Assembly (NCBI GenBank): GCA_951812535.1
Contig: CATOSK010000006.1
Span: forward strand, 310,001 to 374,000
From: an uncultured Dehalococcoidia bacterium
Lineage (GTDB): Bacteria > Chloroflexota > Dehalococcoidia > Lucifugimonadales > UBA3495
DNA length: 64,000 nucleotides
Reading direction: 5' to 3'
The position numbers and the translations under genes are program-made. Below are positions 50,043 through 58,697 of this stretch, piece after piece (position 1 is the first letter of the stretch; every line of letters starts with the position of its first letter). Below the pieces are notes generated by a model. The model was not told where the DNA came from and did not search any database. It saw only the letters and a list, made by a program, of their open reading frames with translations.

Positions 50043-50975
50043 GTGAGCGGTTCCGCCGGTCATCAGCCCGTGCTGCTGCAGGAGACTGTGGAGCATTTGG
50101 CGGTGCGGTCGGGTGGTGTTTATTGTGACGGCACCCTCGGTGGAGGCGGACACGCTTCCGCCATCCTCGAGGCGTCGGCTCCTCAAGGTGTAGTGTTGGG
50201 AATCGAACTGGACCCTCGCTCTCTCTCTCGGGCACGCCGCCGGTTGGCGCATTATGGGGAACGGTTTGTCGGGGTTGCCGGCAACTATCGCAACGCCCCG
50301 GTCCTGGCCCGCGCCAACGGAGTCGAAAGGGTTGACGGCTTCCTGCTGGATCTGGGGTTCTCGTCTCTTCAGATCGACACCCCTGGCTATGGGCTAAGCT
50401 TTCAACGGGACGAACCCCTCGACATGCAGTACGACCCGGCAGGCGGCGCCCCGAACGCCCATGAAATCATCAACAGCTACGAGGAAGGGGAACTCGCCCG
50501 CATCTTCGGCGAATTTGGCGAAGACCCCAATGCCCGCCGCATTGCACGGGAGGTGGTCCGGAGGAGGCCATTGAACACCACGGCCGAGCTGGCCTCTCTC
50601 GTCGCAGGAGCTGTCCGGCCGGGACGCAACCGCCGAGTGAACCCAGCGACCCGGGTTTTTCAGGCCCTGCGGATTGCGGCTAACAATGAACTGGACAACC
50701 TCGCTCACGGACTTGATGCCGCGGTGGAATTGCTGAAGCCTGGCGGAAGGCTGGCGGTCATAAGCTATCACAGCCTGGAAGACCGCCTCGTAAAAAACGC
50801 TTTCGCCCGCTTCGCCGCCCGCTGCATCTGCCCTCCAGCGTTACCCCAGTGCGTCTGCCGGCACGCTCCCGAACTGGGCATCGTCAACCGGAGAATTATC
50901 CGGCCCGGGCCCGAGGAGTCCGCCGGGAATCCCAGGAGCCGCAGCGCCCGGTTGAGGGTCGCCCAGCGGTTGTGA
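50043..50975 (+). CDS. rsmH: 16S rRNA (cytosine-N4)-methyltransferase RsmH
   Basis: A 310-residue SAM-dependent methylase of C1402 in 16S rRNA (MraW). HQPVLLQETVEHLAV, DGTLGGGGHASAIL (SAM motif I), DGFLLDLGFSSLQIDTPGYG, then the insertion LARIFGEFGEDPNARRIARE, and VISYHSLEDRLVKNAF are all family motifs. GTG 50043 is five bases after GGAGG and begins just before the conserved HQPVLL. An upstream ATG at 49950 would add 31 unconserved residues. It heads a reduced division cluster with ftsA and ftsZ. Confidence 0.93.
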   Translation: MSGSAGHQPVLLQETVEHLAVRSGGVYCDGTLGGGGHASAILEASAPQGVVLGIELDPRSLSRARRRLAHYGERFVGVAGNYRNAPVLARANGVERVDGFLLDLGFSSLQIDTPGYGLSFQRDEPLDMQYDPAGGAPNAHEIINSYEEGELARIFGEFGEDPNARRIAREVVRRRPLNTTAELASLVAGAVRPGRNRRVNPATRVFQALRIAANNELDNLAHGLDAAVELLKPGGRLAVISYHSLEDRLVKNAFARFAARCICPPALPQCVCRHAPELGIVNRRIIRPGPEESAGNPRSRSARLRVAQRL

Positions 50976-51126
50976 ATCTACCCGGCCGAGAGGCCGGGCA
51001 CGTGGAGAGCCCCCCTGTGTTCCTCCCTCCCCCCTGGGTTGGAGGAACAAGGCTCCCAAACAATCAGGTGGCTTGCCATCGGGCCTTGCGAAGCTGCGCC
51101 CGGGCAAGTTGAAGGACGGAATCGAG

Positions 51127-52374
51127 TTGGCTAAGGCAATTTACTACAGCTCTGTCGACATCGGAACTAACAAGATCTGCTCCATCCTGGTCCGGATAGG
51201 CCCGGAGGGGGAACTGAAAGTCCTGGGCGCCGGCATCACTCCGTCACAGGGCGTCCATAAGGGAGTCGTCGAGAACGTGGCGGAAACCAGAGAGGCCATT
51301 GCCGCGTCTCTCGACGAATCCCAACGGTACGCCGGGTCCGGCGTGGTCCGTGGGGTGTTTGCAACAATCAGCGGTTCCCACATCAACTCGGTCAACACCA
51401 AGGCCGACCCCGGGGAAGGAGCCGAACCGGGCGGGCTTTCCGCGATGACTCTCCGCAATCTCATAGAAGCGGAGTTTCCCGGGTTCGACCGCTCCCAGCA
51501 AATGCTCCACGTCATACCCTACGGGTACGACGTGGATGGGTTATCGGGTGTCCGCGACCCGGCGGCTCTGAAAGCCGGCGAGTTTCAACTGGAGACCCAC
51601 GTCGTTCTGGGCGATGACCAGGCTGTCCAGAACTCGGTGAAGGCGGTCAGGAACGGCAAAACCACCGTGAACAGCCTGGTCACCCAGTCCATCGCCTCCG
51701 CCGAGGCCACGTTGACCGGAGACGAGCGCCAGATGGGAGTAATCCTGGTGGACATCGGCGCTGGTACCACCGACATCTCCATTTACCTGCACGGCCAGCC
51801 CTGGTACAGCGGCGTCCTGCCGGTGGGAGGCATCCAGATGACCCGGGACCTGGCCGTAGGTCTGCGCGTCCCCTACTACATCGCCGAGGAAATCAAGATC
51901 AAGTGGGGTCACGTCATGCCGGAAATGGTCGGCGCCGGCGAAGAGGTTGCCGTCCCGGGCTTCCAGGGTCAGCCGCCCCGCCTGGTCCGGCGCCGCGGCG
52001 TCTGCCAGCCTTTGACCCAACGGATGATCGAAATCATCAAGCTGGTGATGCTGCGCGTCAATCAGGCCGGTCTGCGCAGGCTTCCCATCGGGGGCATCGT
52101 CTTCACCGGCGGCGGAGCGGAAATCGAAGGCCTGAAGGAAATGGTGGACAACGCCCTCGGTGGACCGGTGCGAATCGCCACGCCCAGCCAGGTGGCCGGT
52201 CTGCCATCTCAACTTCGCAAGCCGGCCTATTCAGCCAGCGTAGGAGCCCTGCTCTGGGGCATCAAGCACGGGAGCGAACGCCGCAGGTACGACGACCGCG
52301 GCAAGTCCTCGACAGAGGGTCCCCGATCCCTGTTCCGTCGGTTCTCCAAACCTCGGGAAGAGGCGGTTGGATGA
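51127..52374 (+). CDS. ftsA: cell division protein FtsA
   Basis: A 415-residue actin-like ATPase that tethers FtsZ to the membrane. The phosphate-1 motif is SVDIGTNKICSILV. GSHINSVNTKADPGEGAEPG lies in the 1C domain. VILVDIGAGTTDISIYLHGQ is phosphate-2, and IVFTGGGAEIEGLKEM is the adenosine motif. The C-terminus RSLFRRFSKPREEAVG is a short amphipathic membrane-targeting helix. The start is TTG 51127, with a somewhat distant AAGGA. No mur, ftsW or ftsQ genes intervene between rsmH and ftsA. Confidence 0.93.
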   Translation: MAKAIYYSSVDIGTNKICSILVRIGPEGELKVLGAGITPSQGVHKGVVENVAETREAIAASLDESQRYAGSGVVRGVFATISGSHINSVNTKADPGEGAEPGGLSAMTLRNLIEAEFPGFDRSQQMLHVIPYGYDVDGLSGVRDPAALKAGEFQLETHVVLGDDQAVQNSVKAVRNGKTTVNSLVTQSIASAEATLTGDERQMGVILVDIGAGTTDISIYLHGQPWYSGVLPVGGIQMTRDLAVGLRVPYYIAEEIKIKWGHVMPEMVGAGEEVAVPGFQGQPPRLVRRRGVCQPLTQRMIEIIKLVMLRVNQAGLRRLPIGGIVFTGGGAEIEGLKEMVDNALGGPVRIATPSQVAGLPSQLRKPAYSASVGALLWGIKHGSERRRYDDRGKSSTEGPRSLFRRFSKPREEAVG

Positions 52375-52561
52375 TGGGTGGTGGTCGCTAGAGGTCTGCC
52401 CCCGGCAACTGCCTGACCCAGCGCCCTCGTCTGCCAGGCGAGGCAAGAAGCGCCTCCAGGCCGGGCCGCTTTGCGGAAGCCGGGCCGCTTTGCCGGAGCA
52501 GACTATGGCCATGGGGCAGTCCAAGGGGAATCTCGGAAATTAATCGTTCGGAGGAACAAGA

Positions 52562-53716
52562 ATGTTACTGGATAATTCAGCTTCGTGGGAGTCCAACGGA
52601 GAAATCGGCGAGCGGCCGTCGAACCTCATTCCCGAAATTGCCCGCGGCGTCCCCATGATCAAGGTCATGGGCATTGGCGGCGGCGGCAGCAACGCGGTAA
52701 GCCGCATGTACAAGGAAAAGCTGCCCGTCGTCGAATACTACGCCCTCAACACCGACGCCCAGCACCTGTTCCGCTGCGACGTGGCCCACCGGGTCGCCCT
52801 GGGCCAGAATCTTACGCGGGGCTTGGGCGCCGGCGCCCAGCCTGAGCTGGGCCGGCAGGCTGCCGAAGAGACCCGCGGCGACATCCAGGCCGCCGTCGAA
52901 GGCGCTGACATGGTATTCCTGGCCGTTGGAATGGGCGGCGGCACCGGCACCGGCGCCGCTCCGGTCATCGCCCAGTTGGCCAAGGAAAGCGGAGCTCTCA
53001 CCATTGCCGTTGTCAGCCGGCCCTTTTCCTTCGAAGCCGCGGCCCGCCGGAAGAACGCCGAGGAAGGCATCAACCGCCTCAAGGACCACGTGGACACCCT
53101 GATTACCATTCCCAACGACCGGTTGCTCGAGCTCAACCACCAGCGGGACCAGGCCTTCACCTGGGAAGACGCCCTCAAGATGGCTGACTCGGTCCTGCAC
53201 CAGGGCATCCAGGCCATCGCCGAAGTGGTCACCGTTCCCGGGGAAATCAACGTCGACTTCGCCGACGTCAAGACCATCCTTTCCGGGGCCGGCCCCGCTT
53301 GGATGGCCATTGGGAAGGGCAAGGGTGAAAACCGGGCTGCCGACGCCGCCAAGATGGCTACCCGAAGTCCCCTCCTCGACATCGCCATGGATGGCGCCCG
53401 CCGCATCCTCTTTGTCATCACCGGCGGTTCCAGCCTCACCCTCCAGGAGGTCCAGGACGCGGCCCGGGTCATCGAGGAAGTGGCCGACCCCGACGCCAAC
53501 ATCATCTTCGGCACCAGCCGTGATCCGCGCCTGGATGACGAGGTCAAGATGACCATGGTCGCCGCCGCCTTTCCTCTCATAAACGACACCCAGCAAATGC
53601 AGGAGGCTGAGTTGCAGCGGCTCCTCCAGGACGTTTCCCCGCAGGTGGAAGAAGATTTGGACGTTCCCAGCTTCCTGCGCAAGGGTTCCAGCGGGAGGAG
53701 GGGTTTCTTCAGGTAA
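52562..53716 (+). CDS. ftsZ: cell division protein FtsZ
   Basis: A 384-residue tubulin-like GTPase forming the Z ring. IKVMGIGGGGSNAVSRMYKE is the first nucleotide loop; the tubulin signature GGGTGTG is at 125-131. The T7 region is NVDFADVKTILSGAGPAWMA, and the C-terminal conserved peptide DVPSFLRKG binds FtsA. A 25-residue N-terminal extension precedes the GTPase core. Start ATG 52562 has GGAGGAAC upstream. The linker to the C-terminal peptide is short, and little follows it. Confidence 0.96.
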   Translation: MLLDNSASWESNGEIGERPSNLIPEIARGVPMIKVMGIGGGGSNAVSRMYKEKLPVVEYYALNTDAQHLFRCDVAHRVALGQNLTRGLGAGAQPELGRQAAEETRGDIQAAVEGADMVFLAVGMGGGTGTGAAPVIAQLAKESGALTIAVVSRPFSFEAAARRKNAEEGINRLKDHVDTLITIPNDRLLELNHQRDQAFTWEDALKMADSVLHQGIQAIAEVVTVPGEINVDFADVKTILSGAGPAWMAIGKGKGENRAADAAKMATRSPLLDIAMDGARRILFVITGGSSLTLQEVQDAARVIEEVADPDANIIFGTSRDPRLDDEVKMTMVAAAFPLINDTQQMQEAELQRLLQDVSPQVEEDLDVPSFLRKGSSGRRGFFR

Positions 53717-54006
53717 GCTCGACGGTAGGGCCAGGACCCGTTTCAGGGTCCGGCCACCCGGTGGGGCGCCGGCCGGCTCGGCGGGTCAGGACGGTGTGGA
53801 AAACGGGCGAAAGTCGCCCGGGGTTTGCGAGCCATTCCGGCGCCTCACGTGATACCCTGTTCGTGGTTTGGGTCACAAACCAGCCCCGCAGTCAAGCACC
53901 GAAAGCCGGATTCGGTCCCGGCTCAACCAGGAGTAATATTCTCGGAGGCCTGCACGGACTAGTTCCCATTATCTACTGCAACAGTTAGGCGCCGAGAACC
54001 ACATTT

Positions 54007-54034
54007 GAGGCCGTCCCCGTTCGGGGGCGGCCTC
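54007..54034 (+). terminator. terminator-like stem
   Basis: GAGGCCGTCCCC (54007-54018) pairs with GGGGGCGGCCTC (54023-54034) with one G-T pair and a GTTC tetraloop, followed by CTCAATTCTCC. Confidence 0.65.
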
Positions 54035-54083
54035 CTCAATTCTCCCTCCAATTTTCTTCCGCTATTCCTGTCAACCCCCGCAA

Positions 54084-54107
54084 CCCGCGAAACTTCGCGG
54101 GATTTTT
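54084..54107 (+). terminator. rho-independent terminator before the nrdR promoter
   Basis: CCCGCGAA (54084-54091) pairs with TTCGCGGG (54094-54101), followed by ATTTTT. Confidence 0.8.
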
Positions 54108-54110
54108 GTA

Positions 54111-54140
54111 TTGACAGCATCTTGGCTGTCGAAATAGAAT
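54111..54140 (+). promoter_or_regulatory. nrdR promoter
   Basis: TTGACA (54111-54116), an 18-base spacer, TAGAAT (54135-54140). Confidence 0.7.
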
Positions 54141-54177
54141 CTCGCTACCATAAGTTGTGGTCATTGAACGGGCCAAT

Positions 54178-54223
54178 ACAACATTTGGTGTTTCTTAGAA
54201 AACATTGAAAATAATCTAAGAAA
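54178..54223 (+). promoter_or_regulatory. dyad and Shine-Dalgarno hairpin in the nrdR leader
   Basis: ACAACATTTGGTGT (54178-54191) is a near-perfect dyad. Directly after it TTTCTTAGA (54191-54199) and TCTAAGAAA (54215-54223) form a 9-bp hairpin whose right arm covers part of the AAAGGG ribosome site. It could be an operator plus a translational control hairpin. Confidence 0.45.
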
Positions 54224-54234
54224 GGGTGTGGGAG

Positions 54235-54753
54235 ATGCGGTGTCATGCTTGTGGGCACCCCAACTCCAGGGTTACCGACTCCAGGGAGACCGACAACGCC
54301 ATCCGCCGGAGACGGGAGTGCCGCCAGTGCGGGGTGAGGTTCACCACCTACGAGCGGGTTCACTCCACCGCTCTGATGGTTGCCAAGCAGGACTCCCGCC
54401 GGGAGGAGTTCGACCGGGAAAAGCTGACCAGCGGGATCCGCAAGGCCTGTGCCAAGCGTCCCATCCCATCCAGGGTAATCGAAAAAATGGCTGAGGATAT
54501 CGAGACCGAGATTCTCCGTTTGGGCCAGGGGGAGGTGTCATCCAAGTACATCGGAGCCATGGTGATGGACCGGTTGAAAAACCTGGACAGAGTGGCGTAC
54601 ATCCGTTACGCCAGCGTATACCGAGATTTCCAGGACATCGAGAGCTTTGAGCGTGTGGTGAGGGACCTCAGGGAAGACAATACCCAGCTCTCCTTGCCGG
54701 ACATAGGGCCGGATGCCCCACGGCGGCAGCGCCGCAGGCAGCCAGGCCAATGA
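54235..54753 (+). CDS. nrdR: transcriptional repressor NrdR
   Basis: A 172-residue NrdR, the ATP/dATP-sensing repressor of ribonucleotide reductase genes. The N-terminal zinc ribbon MRCHACGHPNSRVTDSRETD has a CxxC pair, the second being CRQCG. RRRRECRQCGVRFTTYERV is the DNA-binding signature. The ATP-cone domain follows (MVAKQDSRREEFDREKLTSG onward). The start is ATG 54235. A class II ribonucleotide reductase gene is two genes downstream, consistent with it being a target. Confidence 0.95.
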   Translation: MRCHACGHPNSRVTDSRETDNAIRRRRECRQCGVRFTTYERVHSTALMVAKQDSRREEFDREKLTSGIRKACAKRPIPSRVIEKMAEDIETEILRLGQGEVSSKYIGAMVMDRLKNLDRVAYIRYASVYRDFQDIESFERVVRDLREDNTQLSLPDIGPDAPRRQRRRQPGQ

Positions 54754-54836
54754 GCAGGCAACCCGAATCAACGCTCGACCAGGACGCATGACCCGGCCCG
54801 CGGGCCGGAGCGCCCTTTGTCAAGGAGAGATCGACC

Positions 54837-55085
54837 ATGAGTACCAGCGTTCCATACGCCGCTCTCGCCCGGCTTTTGACCCACAACAACCGGGTGCATG
54901 ACCTGGAAGAAATGTTGGACCACATGCACGTCCCGACCGATTACGCCGCCGAGTTGGATCCCCATGCCGAAGCCCTGGAGATAAACCCCTTCGCGGAGAT
55001 CCAGAACGAAATCGACCGGGAAGCCCGCGCCAGTCTCGTCACCGCCTGGTTGGTCATGCCCGCCCACCCGGAGGTTGAGGAATAG
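54837..55085 (+). CDS. small hypothetical protein
   Basis: An 82-residue soluble acidic protein from ATG 54837, preceded by AAGGAGAG. It looks helical (NNRVHDLEEMLDHMHVPTDY). It lies 83 bases after nrdR and may be co-transcribed. There is no recognised domain. Confidence 0.55.
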   Translation: MSTSVPYAALARLLTHNNRVHDLEEMLDHMHVPTDYAAELDPHAEALEINPFAEIQNEIDREARASLVTAWLVMPAHPEVEE

Positions 55086-55244
55086 CAGCCCTCTGCAAGC
55101 GTGTCCAAAATCGGTAATTTGGGGCTATTTCACATAATTCCTGTTATTATACATAATATAGTTTATCCATCTTTGCGCTTTGCGCACTTTGCGCATCCTG
55201 ACCCCATTACTGACATTTGGGCCGAGACGCAGCCAGCCAACTGG

Positions 55245-55253
55245 TGCTATATA
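55245..55253 (+). promoter_or_regulatory. extended -10 for the hypothetical gene at 55306
   Basis: TGCTATATA lies about 50 bases before TTG 55306. Upstream at 55135-55160 is an AT-rich tract with TGTTATTAT (55142-55150), and three TTTGCGC copies lie near 55172-55193. Confidence 0.45.
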
Positions 55254-55305
55254 TAGGACACATTCAGAATCGTCCGACCCCCGAACAAGTTCATCAGGAG
55301 AAACC

Positions 55306-55806
55306 TTGACAGAACCCATCAAATACCAGATTCAGGCCGAATGTGAGCCGTCTCCCGCCCAATACGCCGGGGAAATCGTCGAGGCCCTGCGGTCAGCCTT
55401 CAATCTCACCGGGTATGAATGCTCCGGCGATTCTCTGACGGTCGAGTTGGAGTCCTCCCATCCCCTCGCCGACGGTGTCTTCAAGGACTTGGCCGACACC
55501 CTCATCGACCAGTTGACCGCCCGCCGGATCCGGCTCCGGTCCGGCGTCATCAACCGCGTTGACCATAACCCGCTGGGGACCTTCATCGGAGCGCTTGGCC
55601 GGCAGCTTCCCCAAAAAGCATTGCACACCGGGGCGGCTGTCTGCGAAAAGCTGACCGGATTCCCGGTTGCGCGCTCCCCGGGCGGTGCCCTGTCCGCCGG
55701 CCGCCTGGTGCCGGTAATGTTCTTCCACCGCGACGTGGTCCTCGACCTGCTCCTGTCGGCCAAGTCGCGCCGTCCCGCCTCCAACCCAGCCATGGCAGCC
55801 GACTGA
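55306..55806 (+). CDS. hypothetical protein
   Basis: A 166-residue protein from TTG 55306 with AGGAG five bases upstream. Hydrophobic and charged residues alternate, as in an alpha/beta fold (YAGEIVEALRSAFNLTGYEC, DLADTLIDQLTARRIRLRSG). There is no membrane span, and no known motif is seen. It lies between nrdR and nrdJ, so a link to nucleotide reduction or redox is possible but only by position. Confidence 0.55.
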   Translation: MTEPIKYQIQAECEPSPAQYAGEIVEALRSAFNLTGYECSGDSLTVELESSHPLADGVFKDLADTLIDQLTARRIRLRSGVINRVDHNPLGTFIGALGRQLPQKALHTGAAVCEKLTGFPVARSPGGALSAGRLVPVMFFHRDVVLDLLLSAKSRRPASNPAMAAD

Positions 55807-56175
55807 TCCAGTAAAGCAGGCCGAGGCCTGCCCACGGAAAGGAACCACTAGGGAACAATCGCTCCGAGGGGAGAGGGAGTGTGACAGGGATAAAATGGGC
55901 CAGGCGCATCGACGCCGGAAATAAAGGGGTGATAGGGAACGGGTAGACGACCCAATGAGACTTCCAAGTGAAAAGGCCCCTTCGTTGCAGCGAAGGGGCC
56001 TTCTGTTAATAGGAAGCAGTCGGGGCGTTCCCGGCCTGACCTCCCATCGGGACTGCCATAATTTATTACAAGGCAGGATTGGGGTCAAGGCCAGGACAGC
56101 CCGAAACGGAACGACTTACCATGTCTTCCTGAGAGGCTTTCCCTTCGCTTGGCTCCTCTTGTCGGGGGTTTAGTA
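55807..56175. other. nrdJ upstream region
   Basis: GCAGGCC-GA-GGCCTGC (55813-55828) is a hairpin after the preceding stop. A stronger terminator, AAGGCCCCTTCG/CGAAGGGGCCTT, lies at 55973-56002. TGCCATAAT at 56054-56062 is the likely nrdJ extended -10, leaving a leader of about 105 bases. No cobalamin riboswitch motif was seen, although the enzyme uses B12. Confidence 0.55.
55973..56002 (+). terminator. terminator before nrdJ
   Basis: AAGGCCCCTTCG (55973-55984) pairs exactly with CGAAGGGGCCTT (55991-56002), followed by CTGTTAAT. Confidence 0.75.
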
Positions 56176-58578
56176 GTGACAGCGACGCACGAAAGCTTGG
56201 GAGTTGGGTCGAAGAAGGCGCGGGAGCACGTGCGCAAAGCGCTGACCGAAGCCGGCATCGCCCGGCAGATTAACGAGCGCTCCGACGAGCTTACCGAAAA
56301 CTCCCTGGTCGTTCTCAAGCGCCGGTACCTGTCCAAGGACCGGGAGGGCAACGTCCTCGAGGACCCGGAAGGGATGTTCCGGCGCGTCGCCAACAATCTC
56401 TCCCAGGCCGACCTCAACTACGGCGCCGCCGAGACCGACCGCCAAGCCGCCGAGGATGAATTCTACGACGTGATGCGTCGCCTGGAGTTTCTCCCCAACT
56501 CCCCCACGCTGATGAATGCCGGCCGGGAGCTGCAGCAGCTCTCCGCCTGCTTCGTCCTGCCCGTGGGCGACTCCCTGGATTCCATCTTCTCCAAGGTCAA
56601 GGAGACCGCCCTCATCCACAAGAGCGGCGGCGGGACCGGCTTCTCCTTCTCCCGCCTGCGCCCCGAGGGAGACGTGGTCGGCTCCACCGGAGGCGTGGCT
56701 TCCGGCCCGGTCAGCTTCATCAACGCCTTCGACGCCGCCACCGACGTCGTCAAGCAGGGAGGCACCCGCCGCGGCGCCAACATGGGCATCCTCAACGTCG
56801 ACCACCCCGACATCCTCCGCTTCATCCACTCCAAGGAAGACGGCATCCACCTGCAGAACTTCAACATCTCCGTCGCCGTCACCGAGGACTTCATGGAGCG
56901 CGTGCGGCAAGACCGGGAGTACGACCTGGTCAACCCCCGCACGAAGCAGGTTGTCGCCACCCTCAACGCCCGCGAGGTCTTCCAGCAGATCGTGGACTTG
57001 GCCTGGCAGACCGGCGACCCGGGCATCGTCTTCCTCGACCGGATCAACCGGGAAAACCCCAACCCCCAGCTGGGTGACATCGAGTCCACCAACCCCTGCG
57101 GCGAGCAGCCCCTGCTCCCCTACGAGTCCTGCAACCTGGGATCCATCAACCTCGCCCGCATGGTCCGCTACACCGGCGACGACGTCAGCATGGACTGGGA
57201 CCGGCTCTCCCGCGTGTGCCGCACCGCCGTCCACCTGCTGGACAACGTCATCGACATGAACGAATACCCCATCCAGCAGATCGCCGACATGAGCCGTACC
57301 ACCCGCCGCATCGGCGTAGGCGTCATGGGCTGGTCCGACCTGCTCATGGAACTCGGAATGCGCTACGACTCCAAGGAAGCCCTCGACCTCGCCGAGACCG
57401 TCATGGGCCGCATCCAGGAGGAGTCCTACCGGGCCTCCTGCGAGCTTGCCGAGATTCGCGGCCCTTTCCCCTCCTGGGAAGGCAGCATCTACAACGACCC
57501 CGAACGTCCGGACGGCATCAGGAAAATGCGGAACTCCGCCCCGGTCACCATCGCTCCCACCGGCACCATCAGCATCATCGCCGGAGCCTCCAGCGGCATC
57601 GAGCCCCTGTTCGCCCTGTCCTTCGTCCGCAACGTCATGGACCGGACCCGCCTCGTCGAGGTCAACCCCTACTTTGAGGCCGTCGCCCGCAGCGAGGGAT
57701 TCTACTCCCCCGAGCTCATGGAGCAGCTCGCCGAGACCGGCACCCTGGAGGGCATGGACGTCCCGGATTGGGTCAAGGACGTCTTCCGCGTCTCCCAGGA
57801 CATCGCCCCGGAGTGGCACGTCAGGATGCAGGCCGCCTTCCAGACTCACACCGACAACTCCGTCTCCAAGACCATCAACTTCCCCAGTTCCGCCACCACG
57901 GACGACATCTGGGAAGCCTACATGCTGGCCTACGAGACCGGCTGCAAGGGAATCACCGTCTACCGGGACGGCAGCAAGTCCGAGCAGGTCCTCAGCACCG
58001 GCCAGACCGGAAAAGCCGAGTCGGACCAGTTGGCCGTGGCCGAAATCTACCGCATTCCCCGGGAGCGTCCCCGCGAGATCCACGGTGTCACCGAGCGGGT
58101 CCGCACCGGCCACGGCAATATGTACATCACCGTCAACTTTGACGAGGCCCACCAACCCTTCGAGCTGTTCAGCACCCTGGGCAAGGCCGGCGGTTGCGAC
58201 TCCGCCCAGTTGGAAGCCATCTCCCGTCTCGTTTCCCTGGCCCTCCGTGCCGGCATCGACCCCCAGGCCATCGTCGACCACCTCCGCGGGATTACCTGCT
58301 GCCCGGCCTGGGATGAAGGCACCCTGGTCCGCTCCGCCCCCGACGCTGTCGCCCTGGCCCTTCAGCGCCACCTCCAGGAGCACGCCAACGGGACCAACGG
58401 CAGCAGCCCTCCCGCCCCTGAGGCCGCCCAGCTCCGCTTCACCACCGAAGCTGTCCCGCCCCACCGGGATAGCTTCCAGTCTGCCTACCGCTGCCCCGAC
58501 TGCAACGGCCCGGTGGAGTACCGGGAAGGCTGCCTAAGCTGCGCCGACACCTTCTGCGGCTGGAACAAGTGCGACTAG
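56176..58578 (+). CDS. nrdJ: class II (B12-dependent) ribonucleotide reductase
   Basis: An 800-residue adenosylcobalamin-dependent reductase making deoxynucleotides without oxygen. NSPTLMNAGRELQQLSACFV holds the first redox Cys near 122. HKSGGGTGFSFSRLRPEGD and KQGGTRRGANMGIL follow. NPCGEQPLLPYESCNLGSIN carries the thiyl radical Cys. APTGTISIIAGASSGIEP and a TSCPD domain near 620-690 follow, then a C-terminal Cys cluster (RCPDCNGPVEY, CLSCADTFCGWNKCD) that shuttles electrons. The start is GTG 56176, seven bases after GGGGGT. NrdR boxes are not obvious upstream. Confidence 0.95.
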   Translation: MTATHESLGVGSKKAREHVRKALTEAGIARQINERSDELTENSLVVLKRRYLSKDREGNVLEDPEGMFRRVANNLSQADLNYGAAETDRQAAEDEFYDVMRRLEFLPNSPTLMNAGRELQQLSACFVLPVGDSLDSIFSKVKETALIHKSGGGTGFSFSRLRPEGDVVGSTGGVASGPVSFINAFDAATDVVKQGGTRRGANMGILNVDHPDILRFIHSKEDGIHLQNFNISVAVTEDFMERVRQDREYDLVNPRTKQVVATLNAREVFQQIVDLAWQTGDPGIVFLDRINRENPNPQLGDIESTNPCGEQPLLPYESCNLGSINLARMVRYTGDDVSMDWDRLSRVCRTAVHLLDNVIDMNEYPIQQIADMSRTTRRIGVGVMGWSDLLMELGMRYDSKEALDLAETVMGRIQEESYRASCELAEIRGPFPSWEGSIYNDPERPDGIRKMRNSAPVTIAPTGTISIIAGASSGIEPLFALSFVRNVMDRTRLVEVNPYFEAVARSEGFYSPELMEQLAETGTLEGMDVPDWVKDVFRVSQDIAPEWHVRMQAAFQTHTDNSVSKTINFPSSATTDDIWEAYMLAYETGCKGITVYRDGSKSEQVLSTGQTGKAESDQLAVAEIYRIPRERPREIHGVTERVRTGHGNMYITVNFDEAHQPFELFSTLGKAGGCDSAQLEAISRLVSLALRAGIDPQAIVDHLRGITCCPAWDEGTLVRSAPDAVALALQRHLQEHANGTNGSSPPAPEAAQLRFTTEAVPPHRDSFQSAYRCPDCNGPVEYREGCLSCADTFCGWNKCD

Positions 58579-58604
58579 GGGACCGCCAGGTTCGGCTCAA
58601 GCAG

Positions 58605-58636
58605 GAACCCCCGGGTTGCCCCGGGGGTTCGTTTTT
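58605..58636 (+). terminator. rho-independent terminator after nrdJ
   Basis: GAACCCCCGGG (58605-58615) pairs exactly with CCCGGGGGTTC (58620-58630), followed by GTTTTT. Confidence 0.85.
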
Positions 58637-58655
58637 CGGTTTCACCGAAGGCGTA

Positions 58656-58664
58656 TGCTAGAAT
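58656..58664 (+). promoter_or_regulatory. extended -10 of the antitoxin-toxin unit
   Basis: TGCTAGAAT lies 34 bases before the antitoxin ATG. Confidence 0.55.
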
Positions 58665-58697
58665 TCGTTACCCATAAGAGCCGCTGTTGGATTGGGT

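Larger units (their letters stand above)
53717..54110. ncRNA. possible small RNA unit between ftsZ and nrdR
   Basis: This gene-free stretch holds stacked hairpins: GGACCC/GGGTCC (53734-53751), GGGCG/CGCCC (53806-53820), GGTTTG/CAAACC (53866-53882), and ACCGAA/TTCGGT (53899-53917). A terminator-like stem ends it at 54007-54034. A short transcript of about 200-270 bases ending at that terminator is plausible. No known RNA family was matched and the 5' end is undefined. Confidence 0.3.

Noticed and set aside
55807-56175. A cobalamin riboswitch upstream of nrdJ
   Set aside because: I looked for the conserved B12-box and stem pattern; none was found, only a terminator and ordinary hairpins.
56170-58464. 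A 764-codon frame antisense to nrdJ
   Set aside because: Same reason: nrdJ has every family motif in the + frame, and the antisense translation is Gly/Val/Asp-biased low-complexity text.
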